Source: Lachnospiraceae bacterium AC2012 (GTDB lineage: Bacteria > Bacillota > Clostridia > Lachnospirales > Lachnospiraceae). From it: a DNA stretch of 64,000 nucleotides. The stretch's first letter is position 1, and the number at the start of each line of letters is the position of its first letter. Position numbers and translations under genes: made by a program. This document shows, piece by piece, positions 35,308-43,807 of this stretch. The notes under the pieces are model-generated. The model was given only the letters and a program-made list of their open reading frames with translations. It searched no databases and was not told the origin of the DNA. Location of the stretch: positions 248,001 through 312,000 of the forward strand of contig JNIN01000001.1 in the NCBI GenBank assembly GCA_000702525.1. Reading direction: 5' to 3'.

Positions 35308-36357
35308 ATGTCAGAAGAAATTGGAATGAAATTATCTGATTATGATTATCATTTACCAGAGGAATTGATTGCGCAGGATCCACTTGCGGTTCGATCCGAA
35401 TCACGCCTTATGGTACTTGATAAAAACACAGGAGATATCGAGCATAAGCACTTTTATGATATCAAGGAATATTTAAAACCGGGGGATTGCCTGGTTTTAA
35501 ATAACACACGTGTTATCCCTGCTCGTTTGATTGGGGAGAAGGAAGATACACATGGTAAGGTAGAGGTGCTTCTGCTGAAAAGAAAGAGCGATGATACTTG
35601 GGAAACGCTTGTAAAGCCTGGTAAGAAGGCTCGTCCGGGTGCTCGTATCAGCTTTGGAAATGGTCTCCTTGTGGGTGAAGTTATGGATATCGTAGAAGAG
35701 GGTGATCGAATCATTAAATTCCACTATGATGGAATTTTCGAAGAGATTTTAGATCAGCTTGGTCAGATGCCACTTCCACCATATATCACGCATAAGCTTC
35801 AGGACCGTAACCGTTATCAGACTGTGTATGCAAAGCATGACGGCTCTGCTGCGGCACCTACTGCAGGGTTACATTTCACGAAGGAACTCCTTCAGGAAAT
35901 TCGTGATATGGGCGTAAATATTGCAGAAGTTACACTTCATGTAGGTCTTGGAACATTTCGTCCGGTAAAAGAAGATAATATCTTAGACCATCATATGCAT
36001 TCGGAATATTACCAGATTTCGAAAGAAGCAGCAGAGATGATTAATAACACAAAGAAGAATGGTGGTAGAGTCATCTCCGTTGGAACGACAAGTACAAGAA
36101 CACTGGAATCTGCAGCTGCAGAGGATGGAACGCTTCGTGAGTGTAGTGGTTGGACAGAAATCTTCATCTATCCTGGTTATAAATTCAAGGCCATTGATGG
36201 ATTGATTACGAACTTCCATCTGCCGGAATCAACATTGATTATGCTTGTATCTGCGCTTGCCGGTAGAGAACATGTATTACATGCTTATGAGAAGGCGGTG
36301 GAAGAGAGATATCGTTTCTTCTCGTTTGGTGATGCGATGTTTATCGATCCCAAATAG
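35308..36357 (+). CDS. queA: S-adenosylmethionine:tRNA ribosyltransferase-isomerase
   Basis: Transfers ribosyl from SAM to preQ1 in tRNA, forming epoxyqueuosine, the substrate of QueH (9793). Hallmarks are [51 protein letters not shown] and [14 protein letters not shown]. 349 residues as drawn; the ATG at 35326 (MKLSDYD) is an alternative start giving 343. It follows pheT closely, so the T-box may also control it. A terminator follows. Confidence 0.95.
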   Translation: MSEEIGMKLSDYDYHLPEELIAQDPLAVRSESRLMVLDKNTGDIEHKHFYDIKEYLKPGDCLVLNNTRVIPARLIGEKEDTHGKVEVLLLKRKSDDTWETLVKPGKKARPGARISFGNGLLVGEVMDIVEEGDRIIKFHYDGIFEEILDQLGQMPLPPYITHKLQDRNRYQTVYAKHDGSAAAPTAGLHFTKELLQEIRDMGVNIAEVTLHVGLGTFRPVKEDNILDHHMHSEYYQISKEAAEMINNTKKNGGRVISVGTTSTRTLESAAAEDGTLRECSGWTEIFIYPGYKFKAIDGLITNFHLPESTLIMLVSALAGREHVLHAYEKAVEERYRFFSFGDAMFIDPK

Positions 36358-36377
36358 GTGAATAAATCGTAGAGAGA

Positions 36378-36419
36378 ACAGCTCTGATTTTCGTTGAATG
36401 AAAATTAGGGCTGTTTTTC
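36378..36419 (+). terminator. intrinsic terminator after queA
   Basis: AACAGCTCTGATTTTC / GAAAATTAGGGCTGTT hairpin followed by TTTC. Confidence 0.88.
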
Positions 36420-36514
36420 AATGCAAAAAATGATATCATGAATTTAGGTATGCACTTCGAAAAGTGCGAATGAAGGGGTTATTATCATTACATATCGGAA
36501 GGGAGAAGTTTGCT

Positions 36515-36853
36515 ATGGAAGAAAAGCGTGCGTATAAGAGAACGGATTTGGATTCGGTTGTCACCTTACATCTTTTGAATGATGGAGGGAATAAAACGGT
36601 CGAGAATGTTCGAATTATCAATGTTTCCCATGATGGCATCGGCTTTCAATGTAAAGAGCAGTTGATGGTTGGTAATATTTTTGAAACGACCATTACACTT
36701 TGGACAAAGCAGGATTTGAGTTGTATTTTAAAGGTTGTACGTGCAGAAGAGAAGGAAGAACATCTCTATGAATATGGTGGTATCTTCATCGGCATGGAAG
36801 ATCGAGAAGCACTTCGAATTCTGGTATATCAGATGTTTAACGATAAGGAATAG
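36515..36853 (+). CDS. PilZ-domain protein
   Basis: A 112-residue single PilZ domain, the common cyclic-di-GMP receptor. The RxxxR motif is RAYKR (4-8) and the second motif reads NVSHDGIGF ([D/N]xSxxG). Both binding elements are therefore intact. ATG 36515 has GGAAGGGAGAA upstream; the longer frame from 36464 lacks one. It is placed 11 bp before lgt, perhaps in one transcript. The output is unknown; together with the MshEN-like protein it points to c-di-GMP signalling in this cell. Confidence 0.85.
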   Translation: MEEKRAYKRTDLDSVVTLHLLNDGGNKTVENVRIINVSHDGIGFQCKEQLMVGNIFETTITLWTKQDLSCILKVVRAEEKEEHLYEYGGIFIGMEDREALRILVYQMFNDKE

Positions 36854-36864
36854 GACAAAATTTT

Positions 36865-37728
36865 ATGACACATTCACAAATTTACTTCCCGAATCTACAT
36901 ATATATCTTGAGAGTGTGGGTAAGAATATTACGATTGGCGGTTTTACCATTGCATACTACGGTATGGTGATTGCACTTGGGATGCTACTGGGAGGATCGC
37001 TGGTATTGAGAAAGGCAAAAAAAGCCGGTAAAGATGAGGATGCCTATCTGGATGTTGTAATCTTTACGGTTATTTTTGCGGTATTAGGTGCGAGAATCTA
37101 TTATGTTATTTTCGCATGGGATTATTATAAGAATGATCTGTTATCGATTCTGAATTTCCGTCAAGGTGGATTGGCCATCTATGGCGGAATCATCGGTGGA
37201 ATTATCACAGCTTATATCGTAACGAAGATTAAGAAGATTCCATTCTTGGAATTTGCAGACTTTGGAATCTTAGGAGTTCCTGTGGGGCAGATTCTTGGAC
37301 GTTGGGGAAATTTCTTTAATCGCGAGGCGTTTGGACAATATACAGATGGTTTATTTGCGATGCTGATTCCAACGGATGCGGTGCGTTCGTCATCCGATAT
37401 TACGACAGAGATGTGGAATCATATCGTTGTCATGGATGGTGTGGAATATATCAGTGTGCATCCAACATTTCTCTATGAATCTATTTGGAATATCGGCGTG
37501 CTGTTATTACTGTTATTCTTGTTAAGACGAAAGAGTTATAACGGCGAAATCTTCTTTTCGTACCTTCTCTGGTATGGAGTTGGTCGATTCTGGATTGAAT
37601 CGCTTCGTACGGATCAGTTACTTCTTCCAAATACAGAGATTCCTGTTTCGATGGTTGTGGCGGTAGTGCTGGTAATCATTTCCTTGATTTTCCATGGAAT
37701 ACAGATATATAAATTGAAGAAATCGTAA
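36865..37728 (+). CDS. lgt: prolipoprotein diacylglyceryl transferase
   Basis: Membrane enzyme that moves diacylglycerol from phosphatidylglycerol to the cysteine of prolipoproteins. Seven hydrophobic segments, the early YGMVIALGMLLGG helix, RQGGLAIYGGIIGG and the Lgt signature GRWGNFFNREAFG are present; HPTFLYESIWN also matches. The 287 residues are normal. Follows the PilZ gene by 11 bp and ends with a terminator. Confidence 0.95.
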   Translation: MTHSQIYFPNLHIYLESVGKNITIGGFTIAYYGMVIALGMLLGGSLVLRKAKKAGKDEDAYLDVVIFTVIFAVLGARIYYVIFAWDYYKNDLLSILNFRQGGLAIYGGIIGGIITAYIVTKIKKIPFLEFADFGILGVPVGQILGRWGNFFNREAFGQYTDGLFAMLIPTDAVRSSSDITTEMWNHIVVMDGVEYISVHPTFLYESIWNIGVLLLLLFLLRRKSYNGEIFFSYLLWYGVGRFWIESLRTDQLLLPNTEIPVSMVVAVVLVIISLIFHGIQIYKLKKS

Positions 37729-37733
37729 GTGGA

Positions 37734-37761
37734 AAGGGTCGTGAGAACGGCCTTTTTTCTT
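37734..37761 (+). terminator. intrinsic terminator after lgt
   Basis: AAGGGTCGT / ACGGCCTT hairpin (loop GAGA) followed by TTTTTT. Confidence 0.8.
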
Positions 37762-37807
37762 TGGCTCTTTGCATCATGTGACACAGCAAATGCATTTCAC
37801 GACAAAG

Positions 37808-37842
37808 CGAAAAATCCTGTCATTTTTCGACTATGTTATATA
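37808..37842 (+). promoter_or_regulatory. inverted repeat overlapping a candidate GH3 promoter
   Basis: CGAAAAAT-cctgtc-ATTTTTCG (37808-37829), a perfect 8-bp inverted repeat, lies at the -35 position of an extended -10 (TGT-TATATA, 37834-37842). It is a candidate operator for the downstream GH3 gene. Confidence 0.4.
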
Positions 37843-37926
37843 TATCTTGAAAATGCAAGTACGGGTATTGCATTTCAGGGGGAATAAAAGGCCGCGTGTC
37901 GGGACTGGTTATATAAGGAGGAAACG

Positions 37927-40900
37927 ATGATTGAGCTAATCATAAAATTGTTAGGGCCATTTTTCTATGGTCTCGGGGTAAGTGAAGCAGATTTTAATAC
38001 GTATCTGACAAGCTTACAAGGTTATATTTATGCGATTCTCATTGCACTTATTGTGATGATTGTAGTTTTGATCGCAGCTCATTGGGTAAAGAAAGGAAAG
38101 AGACATCTCGTTCGTTGGAATGCGGTGCTTTGTTTTATAGCACTTGTTGCGGTTCTTGTGAATGTTATCTGTTACGGACCGATGTATACGAATGTTTCTG
38201 GATTCTTAAATGCAGCAAAGGTTGATCTTTCGGATACAACCGTAGCGCAGAGTAAGGACACCATTCAGGAAGTTGGCGAAGAGGGATTTGTTCTCTTAAA
38301 GAATGATAATAGTACGTTGCCATTATCCGAAGATACAAAGAAATTGAATGTGTTTGGATGGGCTTCTACAAATCCATTATATGGTGGAACAGGATCAGGA
38401 TCCTCTGATTCGTCATCCGCAATCAGCATTCTGCAGTCACTGAAAGATGCAGGTTATGAAACAAACAGTGAACTTACAGATATGTATACAGAGTATTGTG
38501 CAGAGAGACCATCGATTGCGATGGCAGCACAGGATTGGACACTTCCAGAACCAACGGCTGAGTATTATACAGATAGTTTGATGAGCGATGCTAAGAAATT
38601 CTCTGATACAGCAGTTGTTGTCATTGGTCGTTCCGGTGGAGAAGGCGCGGATCTTCCTACGGATATGAATGCCGTCATTCATGGTACATACAATGTGGCT
38701 TCTGAAGTCTCTGTATCCGAAGATAATTATGGATATACAAATGGAACTTATACCAACAACGGTGACTATGATGATTTCGATGCAGGCGAATCTTATTTGG
38801 AGCTTTCGAATACAGAAGAGGCTATGCTGAATACGGTTTGCTCAAACTTCGATAAGGTTATTGTTGTAATTAATGCAAATAATGCAATGGAACTGAATTG
38901 GGTGGATAACTATTCTCAGATTGGTGCAGTGATTTATGCGCCGGGAGCCGGTGCAACAGGTTTTGAAGCACTTGGAGAGATTATCAATGGTAGTGTGAAT
39001 CCATCTGGTAAAACAGCAGATACTTTTGTAAAAGATTTATTTAATACACCTACATCGAATAATATGGGTAACTATGCTTATACCAATGTCGATGATTTAA
39101 AGGAAGCAATCGCAGCAGAAGATGCAGCTTATGAAGGAAATATTGGTTTTGTAAATTATGTGGAAGGAATTTATGTCGGTTATAAATTCTATGAAACAGC
39201 CAGTGATGATGGTGCGATTAATTACGAGGATTATGTACAGTATCCATTCGGCTATGGACTTAGTTACACAACATTCTCAGAGGAAATGCAGAACTTTAAA
39301 GATAATGGAGACAGCGTATCCTTTGATGTGGTAGTTACGAATACGGGTAGTGTTGCAGGTAAGGATGCGGTAGAAATCTATTTCACACCTCCATATACCA
39401 ATGGCGGTATTGAAAAGGCATCTGTAAATCTGATTGATTTTGCAAAGACCGGGGAATTAGAACCGGGGGCATCGGAAACAGTATCCTTTACGATTAACAA
39501 AGAAGATCTGGCATCTTATGATTCGGAAGGAATCAAGATTGCGGGTGGCGGATATATCTTAGAAGCTGGTGATTATACAATCTCTGTAAGAGAGGATTCT
39601 CATACCGTATTAGATCAGGCTACTTTTACGGTAGATAGTGATATTGATTACAGCCAGACAGGACGTTCTACAGATGAGACAGTTGCTACAAATCAGTTTG
39701 AAGATTATTCTCGTGGCGATTTCACACAGCTTTCTCGTGCAGATCAATTCGCAAACTATACAGAAGCAACAGCCGCTCCAAGCGAAGAAGATTATGTTAT
39801 GGACGATGAAACCAGAGCAGCAGTAGAAGCAAATTCTGTTGTGGGATATGATAATTCGCAATACGAAGATGATTCTGTGGAAATGCCAACACAGGGTGAA
39901 GATGGAGATCTCTCGGTCATTGATATGGTTGGTGTAGATTATGATGATCCATCCTGGGAAACCTTATTAAATGAAATGACAGTAGATGAGATGGTGCAGC
40001 TTGTAAATGTCGGTGGATGGCAGACAGTTGCCGTTGATTCGATTGGTTTGGTAGCAACATCAGATTGTGATGGCCCTGCCGGATTAAATAACTTTATTAC
40101 AGGTGCCTATGGTACAGCTTATCCGGCGGAAGTATTGATGGCACAGACATGGAACAAGGAGCTCTTAAGAGAAGTTGGTGAGTCTATGTCTCAGGAATAC
40201 AAAGAAGCTGGTAACTATGGTTGGTATGGACCTGCTATGAACATTCATAGAACAGCATTTGCAGGACGTAACTTCGAATATTTCTCCGAAGATTCTATCC
40301 TTTCTGCATATCTTGCAGCGGAGGAAATCAATGGTGCTGCGGAAAATGGATTATATCCATACGTGAAGCACTTTGCATTAAATGACCAGGAGACAAACCG
40401 TTGTTCCTTCCTGATGACATATGCTTCAGAACAGGCAATTCGTGAGATTTACCTGAAACCATTTGAAGAGGCAATCAAGAATTATGAAGGAACCAGTCTT
40501 GCGGTAATGTCCGCATTTAACTGGATCGGTACAGAACCATGTTGTGGAAATGATAACTTACTGAAATCTGTACTTCGTGATGAATGGGGATTTACAGGAT
40601 TAGTGGAAACGGATTATGACGGTTCCTATGGATATATGATTACAGAAAACTGTATCCATTCTGGAAATGATTTGATGCTTGGATTTGGTACAGCAGATAC
40701 GAATAAGGTAGATACGGAAAGTGCATCTAATGTCGTAGCACTTCGCCAGGCATCGAAGGATATCATCTATACAATCGCAAATAGTGGTTATTATGCAGAT
40801 GGTGATCCAACCGGTGGAATCAGTAATATGACAAAAATCTTTGTAACCGTGGATGTGATTATTGCAGTGCTGATTATTGCAGCAGAAACAGTGCTGATCC

Positions 40901-40929
40901 TTCGTTACAGAAAGAAGAAACAGGCCTAA
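37927..40929 (+). CDS. membrane-anchored, circularly permuted GH3 glycoside hydrolase
   Basis: A 1000-residue beta-glucosidase-type GH3 protein whose domains are in swapped order: two N-terminal membrane segments (about 28-56 and 68-88), the GH3 C-domain (about 110-430), a FnIII-like domain (about 440-555), an acidic linker, then the GH3 barrel (about 665-960) with GPAMNIHR, AGRNFEYFSED, KHFALNDQE and the nucleophile candidate D896 in GLVETDYDG, and a final membrane helix (about 972-993) with a basic tail. The membrane segments at both ends suggest the enzyme is displayed outside the cell and tethered. Permuted GH3 enzymes are known from rumen and gut Clostridia. AGGAGG precedes the ATG. Substrate cannot be read from sequence. 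Confidence 0.9.
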   Translation: MIELIIKLLGPFFYGLGVSEADFNTYLTSLQGYIYAILIALIVMIVVLIAAHWVKKGKRHLVRWNAVLCFIALVAVLVNVICYGPMYTNVSGFLNAAKVDLSDTTVAQSKDTIQEVGEEGFVLLKNDNSTLPLSEDTKKLNVFGWASTNPLYGGTGSGSSDSSSAISILQSLKDAGYETNSELTDMYTEYCAERPSIAMAAQDWTLPEPTAEYYTDSLMSDAKKFSDTAVVVIGRSGGEGADLPTDMNAVIHGTYNVASEVSVSEDNYGYTNGTYTNNGDYDDFDAGESYLELSNTEEAMLNTVCSNFDKVIVVINANNAMELNWVDNYSQIGAVIYAPGAGATGFEALGEIINGSVNPSGKTADTFVKDLFNTPTSNNMGNYAYTNVDDLKEAIAAEDAAYEGNIGFVNYVEGIYVGYKFYETASDDGAINYEDYVQYPFGYGLSYTTFSEEMQNFKDNGDSVSFDVVVTNTGSVAGKDAVEIYFTPPYTNGGIEKASVNLIDFAKTGELEPGASETVSFTINKEDLASYDSEGIKIAGGGYILEAGDYTISVREDSHTVLDQATFTVDSDIDYSQTGRSTDETVATNQFEDYSRGDFTQLSRADQFANYTEATAAPSEEDYVMDDETRAAVEANSVVGYDNSQYEDDSVEMPTQGEDGDLSVIDMVGVDYDDPSWETLLNEMTVDEMVQLVNVGGWQTVAVDSIGLVATSDCDGPAGLNNFITGAYGTAYPAEVLMAQTWNKELLREVGESMSQEYKEAGNYGWYGPAMNIHRTAFAGRNFEYFSEDSILSAYLAAEEINGAAENGLYPYVKHFALNDQETNRCSFLMTYASEQAIREIYLKPFEEAIKNYEGTSLAVMSAFNWIGTEPCCGNDNLLKSVLRDEWGFTGLVETDYDGSYGYMITENCIHSGNDLMLGFGTADTNKVDTESASNVVALRQASKDIIYTIANSGYYADGDPTGGISNMTKIFVTVDVIIAVLIIAAETVLILRYRKKKQA

Positions 40930-40947
40930 AAAGTAAATTGTTTCTAT

Positions 40948-40990
40948 AAGCCATTTCGTCAATGCTTTGCATTGGCGGAGTGGCTTTTTG
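40948..40990 (+). terminator. intrinsic terminator after the permuted GH3 gene
   Basis: AAGCCATTTCGTCAATGC / GCATTGGCGGAGTGGCTT long hairpin followed by TTT. Confidence 0.9.
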
Positions 40991-40997
40991 TGAATTC

Positions 40998-41007
40998 ATG
41001 CTATAAT
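40998..41007 (+). promoter_or_regulatory. extended -10 promoter of the two-component operon
   Basis: ATGC-TATAAT, 62 bp before the response regulator ATG; no -35 match is visible because a terminator occupies that position. Confidence 0.5.
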
Positions 41008-41068
41008 GAAAAACGATGTTATGTTGGTCGCATAGGTTGACAAATAGAACTAGAAATGAGAGCAGGTT

Positions 41069-41776
41069 ATGATAGAAATTGCAATTGTAGAAGATGAGCA
41101 GATCTATAAGGATCAGTTGACGGAATATTTAAAACAATATGAGAGTGAAACCGGAGAGCAGATGCACGTGACCTATTTTCCGGATGGCGCAGAAATCGTA
41201 GAGGATTATAGAGGTGGATTTGATATTATCCTGATGGATATCCAGATGAAATATATGGATGGTATGACGGCTGCGGAGAAAATCAGACAGTTGGATCAGG
41301 CGGTTATTCTTATGTTTATTACGAATATGACGCAGTATGCGATTCGTGGATATGAAGTGGATGCGCTGGATTATATTGTAAAGCCGGTGGAATATTTCTC
41401 TTTCAAAAAGAAGATTCAGAGGGCGATTGATCGCATTCCGAAGAAGCAGCAGGATGTGTTATCCATTTCTGTGGATGGTGGAGTGCGGAAACTCCCATTG
41501 AAGGACGTTCTCTATATAGAAAGTATTGGTCATAATCTTCGTTATCATATGGTGAATGCGGAATATGAAAATCGCGCGACGATGAAGGATACAGAAGATG
41601 CGCTGTCGCAGTATCATTTCTATCGGATTGGGAAGAGTTATTTAGTGAATCTGGCGAGAGTAGATGCCATTCAGGGTGGAAATTGTGTGATACAAGGGGA
41701 GGCGCTTCCCATCAGCAGACAGAAGAAGAAGGAATTTATGGAAACGTTGAGTCGTTACATGACGGAGGTGATGTGA
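41069..41776 (+). CDS. LytTR-family response regulator
   Basis: A 235-residue AgrA/LytR-type regulator: receiver domain with acidic pocket VEDE (7-10), phospho-acceptor D57 (IILMDIQMKYMDG) and K105-region VKPVEYF; then a LytTR DNA-binding domain (about 132-233; VLYIESIGHNLRYH, YRIGKSYLVNL). It acts with the following histidine kinase, whose ATG overlaps its stop (TGATG). By neighbourhood it may control the flanking GH3 genes. Confidence 0.93.
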   Translation: MIEIAIVEDEQIYKDQLTEYLKQYESETGEQMHVTYFPDGAEIVEDYRGGFDIILMDIQMKYMDGMTAAEKIRQLDQAVILMFITNMTQYAIRGYEVDALDYIVKPVEYFSFKKKIQRAIDRIPKKQQDVLSISVDGGVRKLPLKDVLYIESIGHNLRYHMVNAEYENRATMKDTEDALSQYHFYRIGKSYLVNLARVDAIQGGNCVIQGEALPISRQKKKEFMETLSRYMTEVM

Positions 41777-43101
41777 TGGAAACGATGATGAATGAGATTC
41801 CAAGATCCCTTACCGCCTTGGCAGAGTGGGGCGCGTGCATGATGTTTCTGATGTATGCTCCGTTAAGATTTGAAAAATGGAAGACGTGGTGGATTTCTTT
41901 TCTATATCTCATCGGGCTTATGGTATTTCTTATTTTGACGGGTGGCGAGAAGAATATGCTGTTGTGGTGGCTATATATGCTGATTGCGATGGTATCAATC
42001 ATTGGATTCTTTGCGCTCGAAAGTGAATTGGAAGTGCGGCAGGTTTTGTATTTTTCGATGCTTTCTTTTTTGGTTGCAGAATTTATGGCGAGTGTATCCT
42101 GGATTATTACGGCGATGGCACTTTTGCTTGGCGTTCCATTTAGGGTATGTTTTGTGCTTAGTAATGTTATGGTCTTGCTTTTATGTGTTCTGGCATATTA
42201 TCTGGAACGACACATTATAACGGAAAATTATCTGCAGCAGATTACGACGCATGAAAATATCGCGACATTTTCGATGGTGGCACTTGTCTTTGCATTTAGT
42301 AATATGGGATTTGTGGTGAATGATTATTTCCCTACCGATGCGCTTGGCATTTCGGATATTTCCGGTTTGCTTCGTACCTTTATGGATTTTTGTGGAATTG
42401 CGATTTTGTATGCCTATCAGAGTCGAATTCGTGAGTATATGGCCGAGAAGGAGAGCAGTTCGATGCAGGCGCTTCTTCGCAGTCAGTATGAGCAATATCG
42501 GTATTACCAGAGTACACAGGAAATGATTCATATCAAATATCATGATTTGAAGCATCAGATCACGGGGCTTCGTGCGGAAACAGATGTGGAGAAACGAAAA
42601 GAATGGCTGGATCGATTGGAGCGGGAATTGGATGAGAATCATCTGGTGGATCGAACGGGAAATCAGGTTTTGGATACGATTCTTGGAGCAAAGATTTTTC
42701 AAGGGCAGAAAATTCATGCGCGGTTTACTTGCGTTTGCGATGGAAAACTGTTAGATCATATGCATGTTACGGATATTTGTACGATTTTTGGAAATGCATT
42801 GGATAATGCACTAGAAGCGGTTGCGATGATTGAAGATCCAGAGCAGCGACTGATTCATCTCACGATAAAGAAGAATAAGCAGTTTATTCTGATCAATGTG
42901 ATGAATTATTGCGGGGATGTGGAAGATGTAGAGGATATGACGGAAGGTGGACATCTTAAGACTTCTAAATATGATAAGGAAAACCATGGATTTGGCATCA
43001 AGAGCATCCGCTATACGGTGGAGAAATATGGTGGAACACTGAATATTGACCGAAAAAATGGATGGTTTGGCCTGCATATGTTAATCCCGGAAGGAAATTA
43101 A
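41776..43101 (+). CDS. GHKL-type sensor histidine kinase
   Basis: 441 residues: about six or seven N-terminal membrane helices (10-215), a linker coiled-coil, the H-box YHDLKHQITGL and an ATPase domain with N-box FGNALDNALEA and a G-rich HGFGIKSIRYTVEKYGG. It is of the AgrC/DUF2233-style GHKL class that partners LytTR regulators. ATG 41776 overlaps the regulator stop and has GGAGGTG upstream. No agrB/agrD-like peptide gene is next to it, so the signal is unknown. Confidence 0.9.
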   Translation: METMMNEIPRSLTALAEWGACMMFLMYAPLRFEKWKTWWISFLYLIGLMVFLILTGGEKNMLLWWLYMLIAMVSIIGFFALESELEVRQVLYFSMLSFLVAEFMASVSWIITAMALLLGVPFRVCFVLSNVMVLLLCVLAYYLERHIITENYLQQITTHENIATFSMVALVFAFSNMGFVVNDYFPTDALGISDISGLLRTFMDFCGIAILYAYQSRIREYMAEKESSSMQALLRSQYEQYRYYQSTQEMIHIKYHDLKHQITGLRAETDVEKRKEWLDRLERELDENHLVDRTGNQVLDTILGAKIFQGQKIHARFTCVCDGKLLDHMHVTDICTIFGNALDNALEAVAMIEDPEQRLIHLTIKKNKQFILINVMNYCGDVEDVEDMTEGGHLKTSKYDKENHGFGIKSIRYTVEKYGGTLNIDRKNGWFGLHMLIPEGN

Positions 43102-43117
43102 ATACGAGATGGTAGAG

Positions 43118-43148
43118 TACCCTGTAGAGAAATCTGCAGGGTATTTTG
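43118..43148 (+). terminator. intrinsic terminator after the kinase gene
   Basis: TACCCTGTAGA / TCTGCAGGGTA hairpin (loop GAAA) followed by TTTT. Confidence 0.8.
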
Positions 43149-43290
43149 CATATTGGGACAGAAAAAGTGCATCTTATGTCAGTAAGCGGGAAATACGAGG
43201 GTGCTGTGTTAAAGTAAACTCAGTAAGAATCCGATGGAACTTTCGTGTAGAATGAAAGTGTACACGGTAGAAATGTTGAGGGTTAAGAAT

Positions 43291-43797
43291 ATGAAAAAAT
43301 GGATCGAAGCACATCCAAATTTATGGCAATTTATTTTGTTTAATATTTTATCGAATGTATCAACCATCACAAGATTTGTTTTAACTTGGATTGGTACGGC
43401 GATTTTTGTATCTGTTTTACAGATGACAAGTCCTTTTCAATTTTTGATTTTTGATTATACATCCGCGCATTCGAATGGCGTTGGTGGATTTGTAACATTT
43501 TTGATTGCGGAAGTAGTAGCGCAGGCGGTGAATTTCTTCGTGCAGAAGAATTGGGTATTTAAATCCAACAGTGACTTCTCAAAAGCGGCACCAAAGTATG
43601 CCGTACTTGCGATTGTGATTGTTGTGGTAAATCTAGTGCTTCCGGGACATGTAACAGAACTTTGCGTTGGAAGACTGGGACTGAATCAGGGATTGGCTTC
43701 CACGATTGCTTCCGTAGTAAATACGTTACTTGCAGTTGTAGTAAGCTTCCCACTGTTGAAGTTCTGGATTATGCCAGAGGATCAGAAAGAATCATAG
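43291..43797 (+). CDS. GtrA-like membrane protein
   Basis: 168 residues with four hydrophobic segments. The segment AVNFFVQKNWVFKS is the hallmark NF...K.WVF of GtrA/DPMS-type proteins, which are thought to flip or assist polyprenyl-linked sugars. It has an unusual amphipathic N-terminus (IEAHPNLWQFILFNIL). ATG 43291 with GAGGGTT upstream is preferred to the frame start at 43234. It precedes the second GH3 gene by 10 bp, so the two are co-transcribed. Confidence 0.8.
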   Translation: MKKWIEAHPNLWQFILFNILSNVSTITRFVLTWIGTAIFVSVLQMTSPFQFLIFDYTSAHSNGVGGFVTFLIAEVVAQAVNFFVQKNWVFKSNSDFSKAAPKYAVLAIVIVVVNLVLPGHVTELCVGRLGLNQGLASTIASVVNTLLAVVVSFPLLKFWIMPEDQKES

Positions 43798-43807
43798 AGG
43801 AGATATT

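Noticed and set aside
41037-41042. TTGACA before the LytTR regulator
   Set aside because: Only 27 bp from the ATG, so it cannot drive this gene; the extended -10 at 40998 is preferred.
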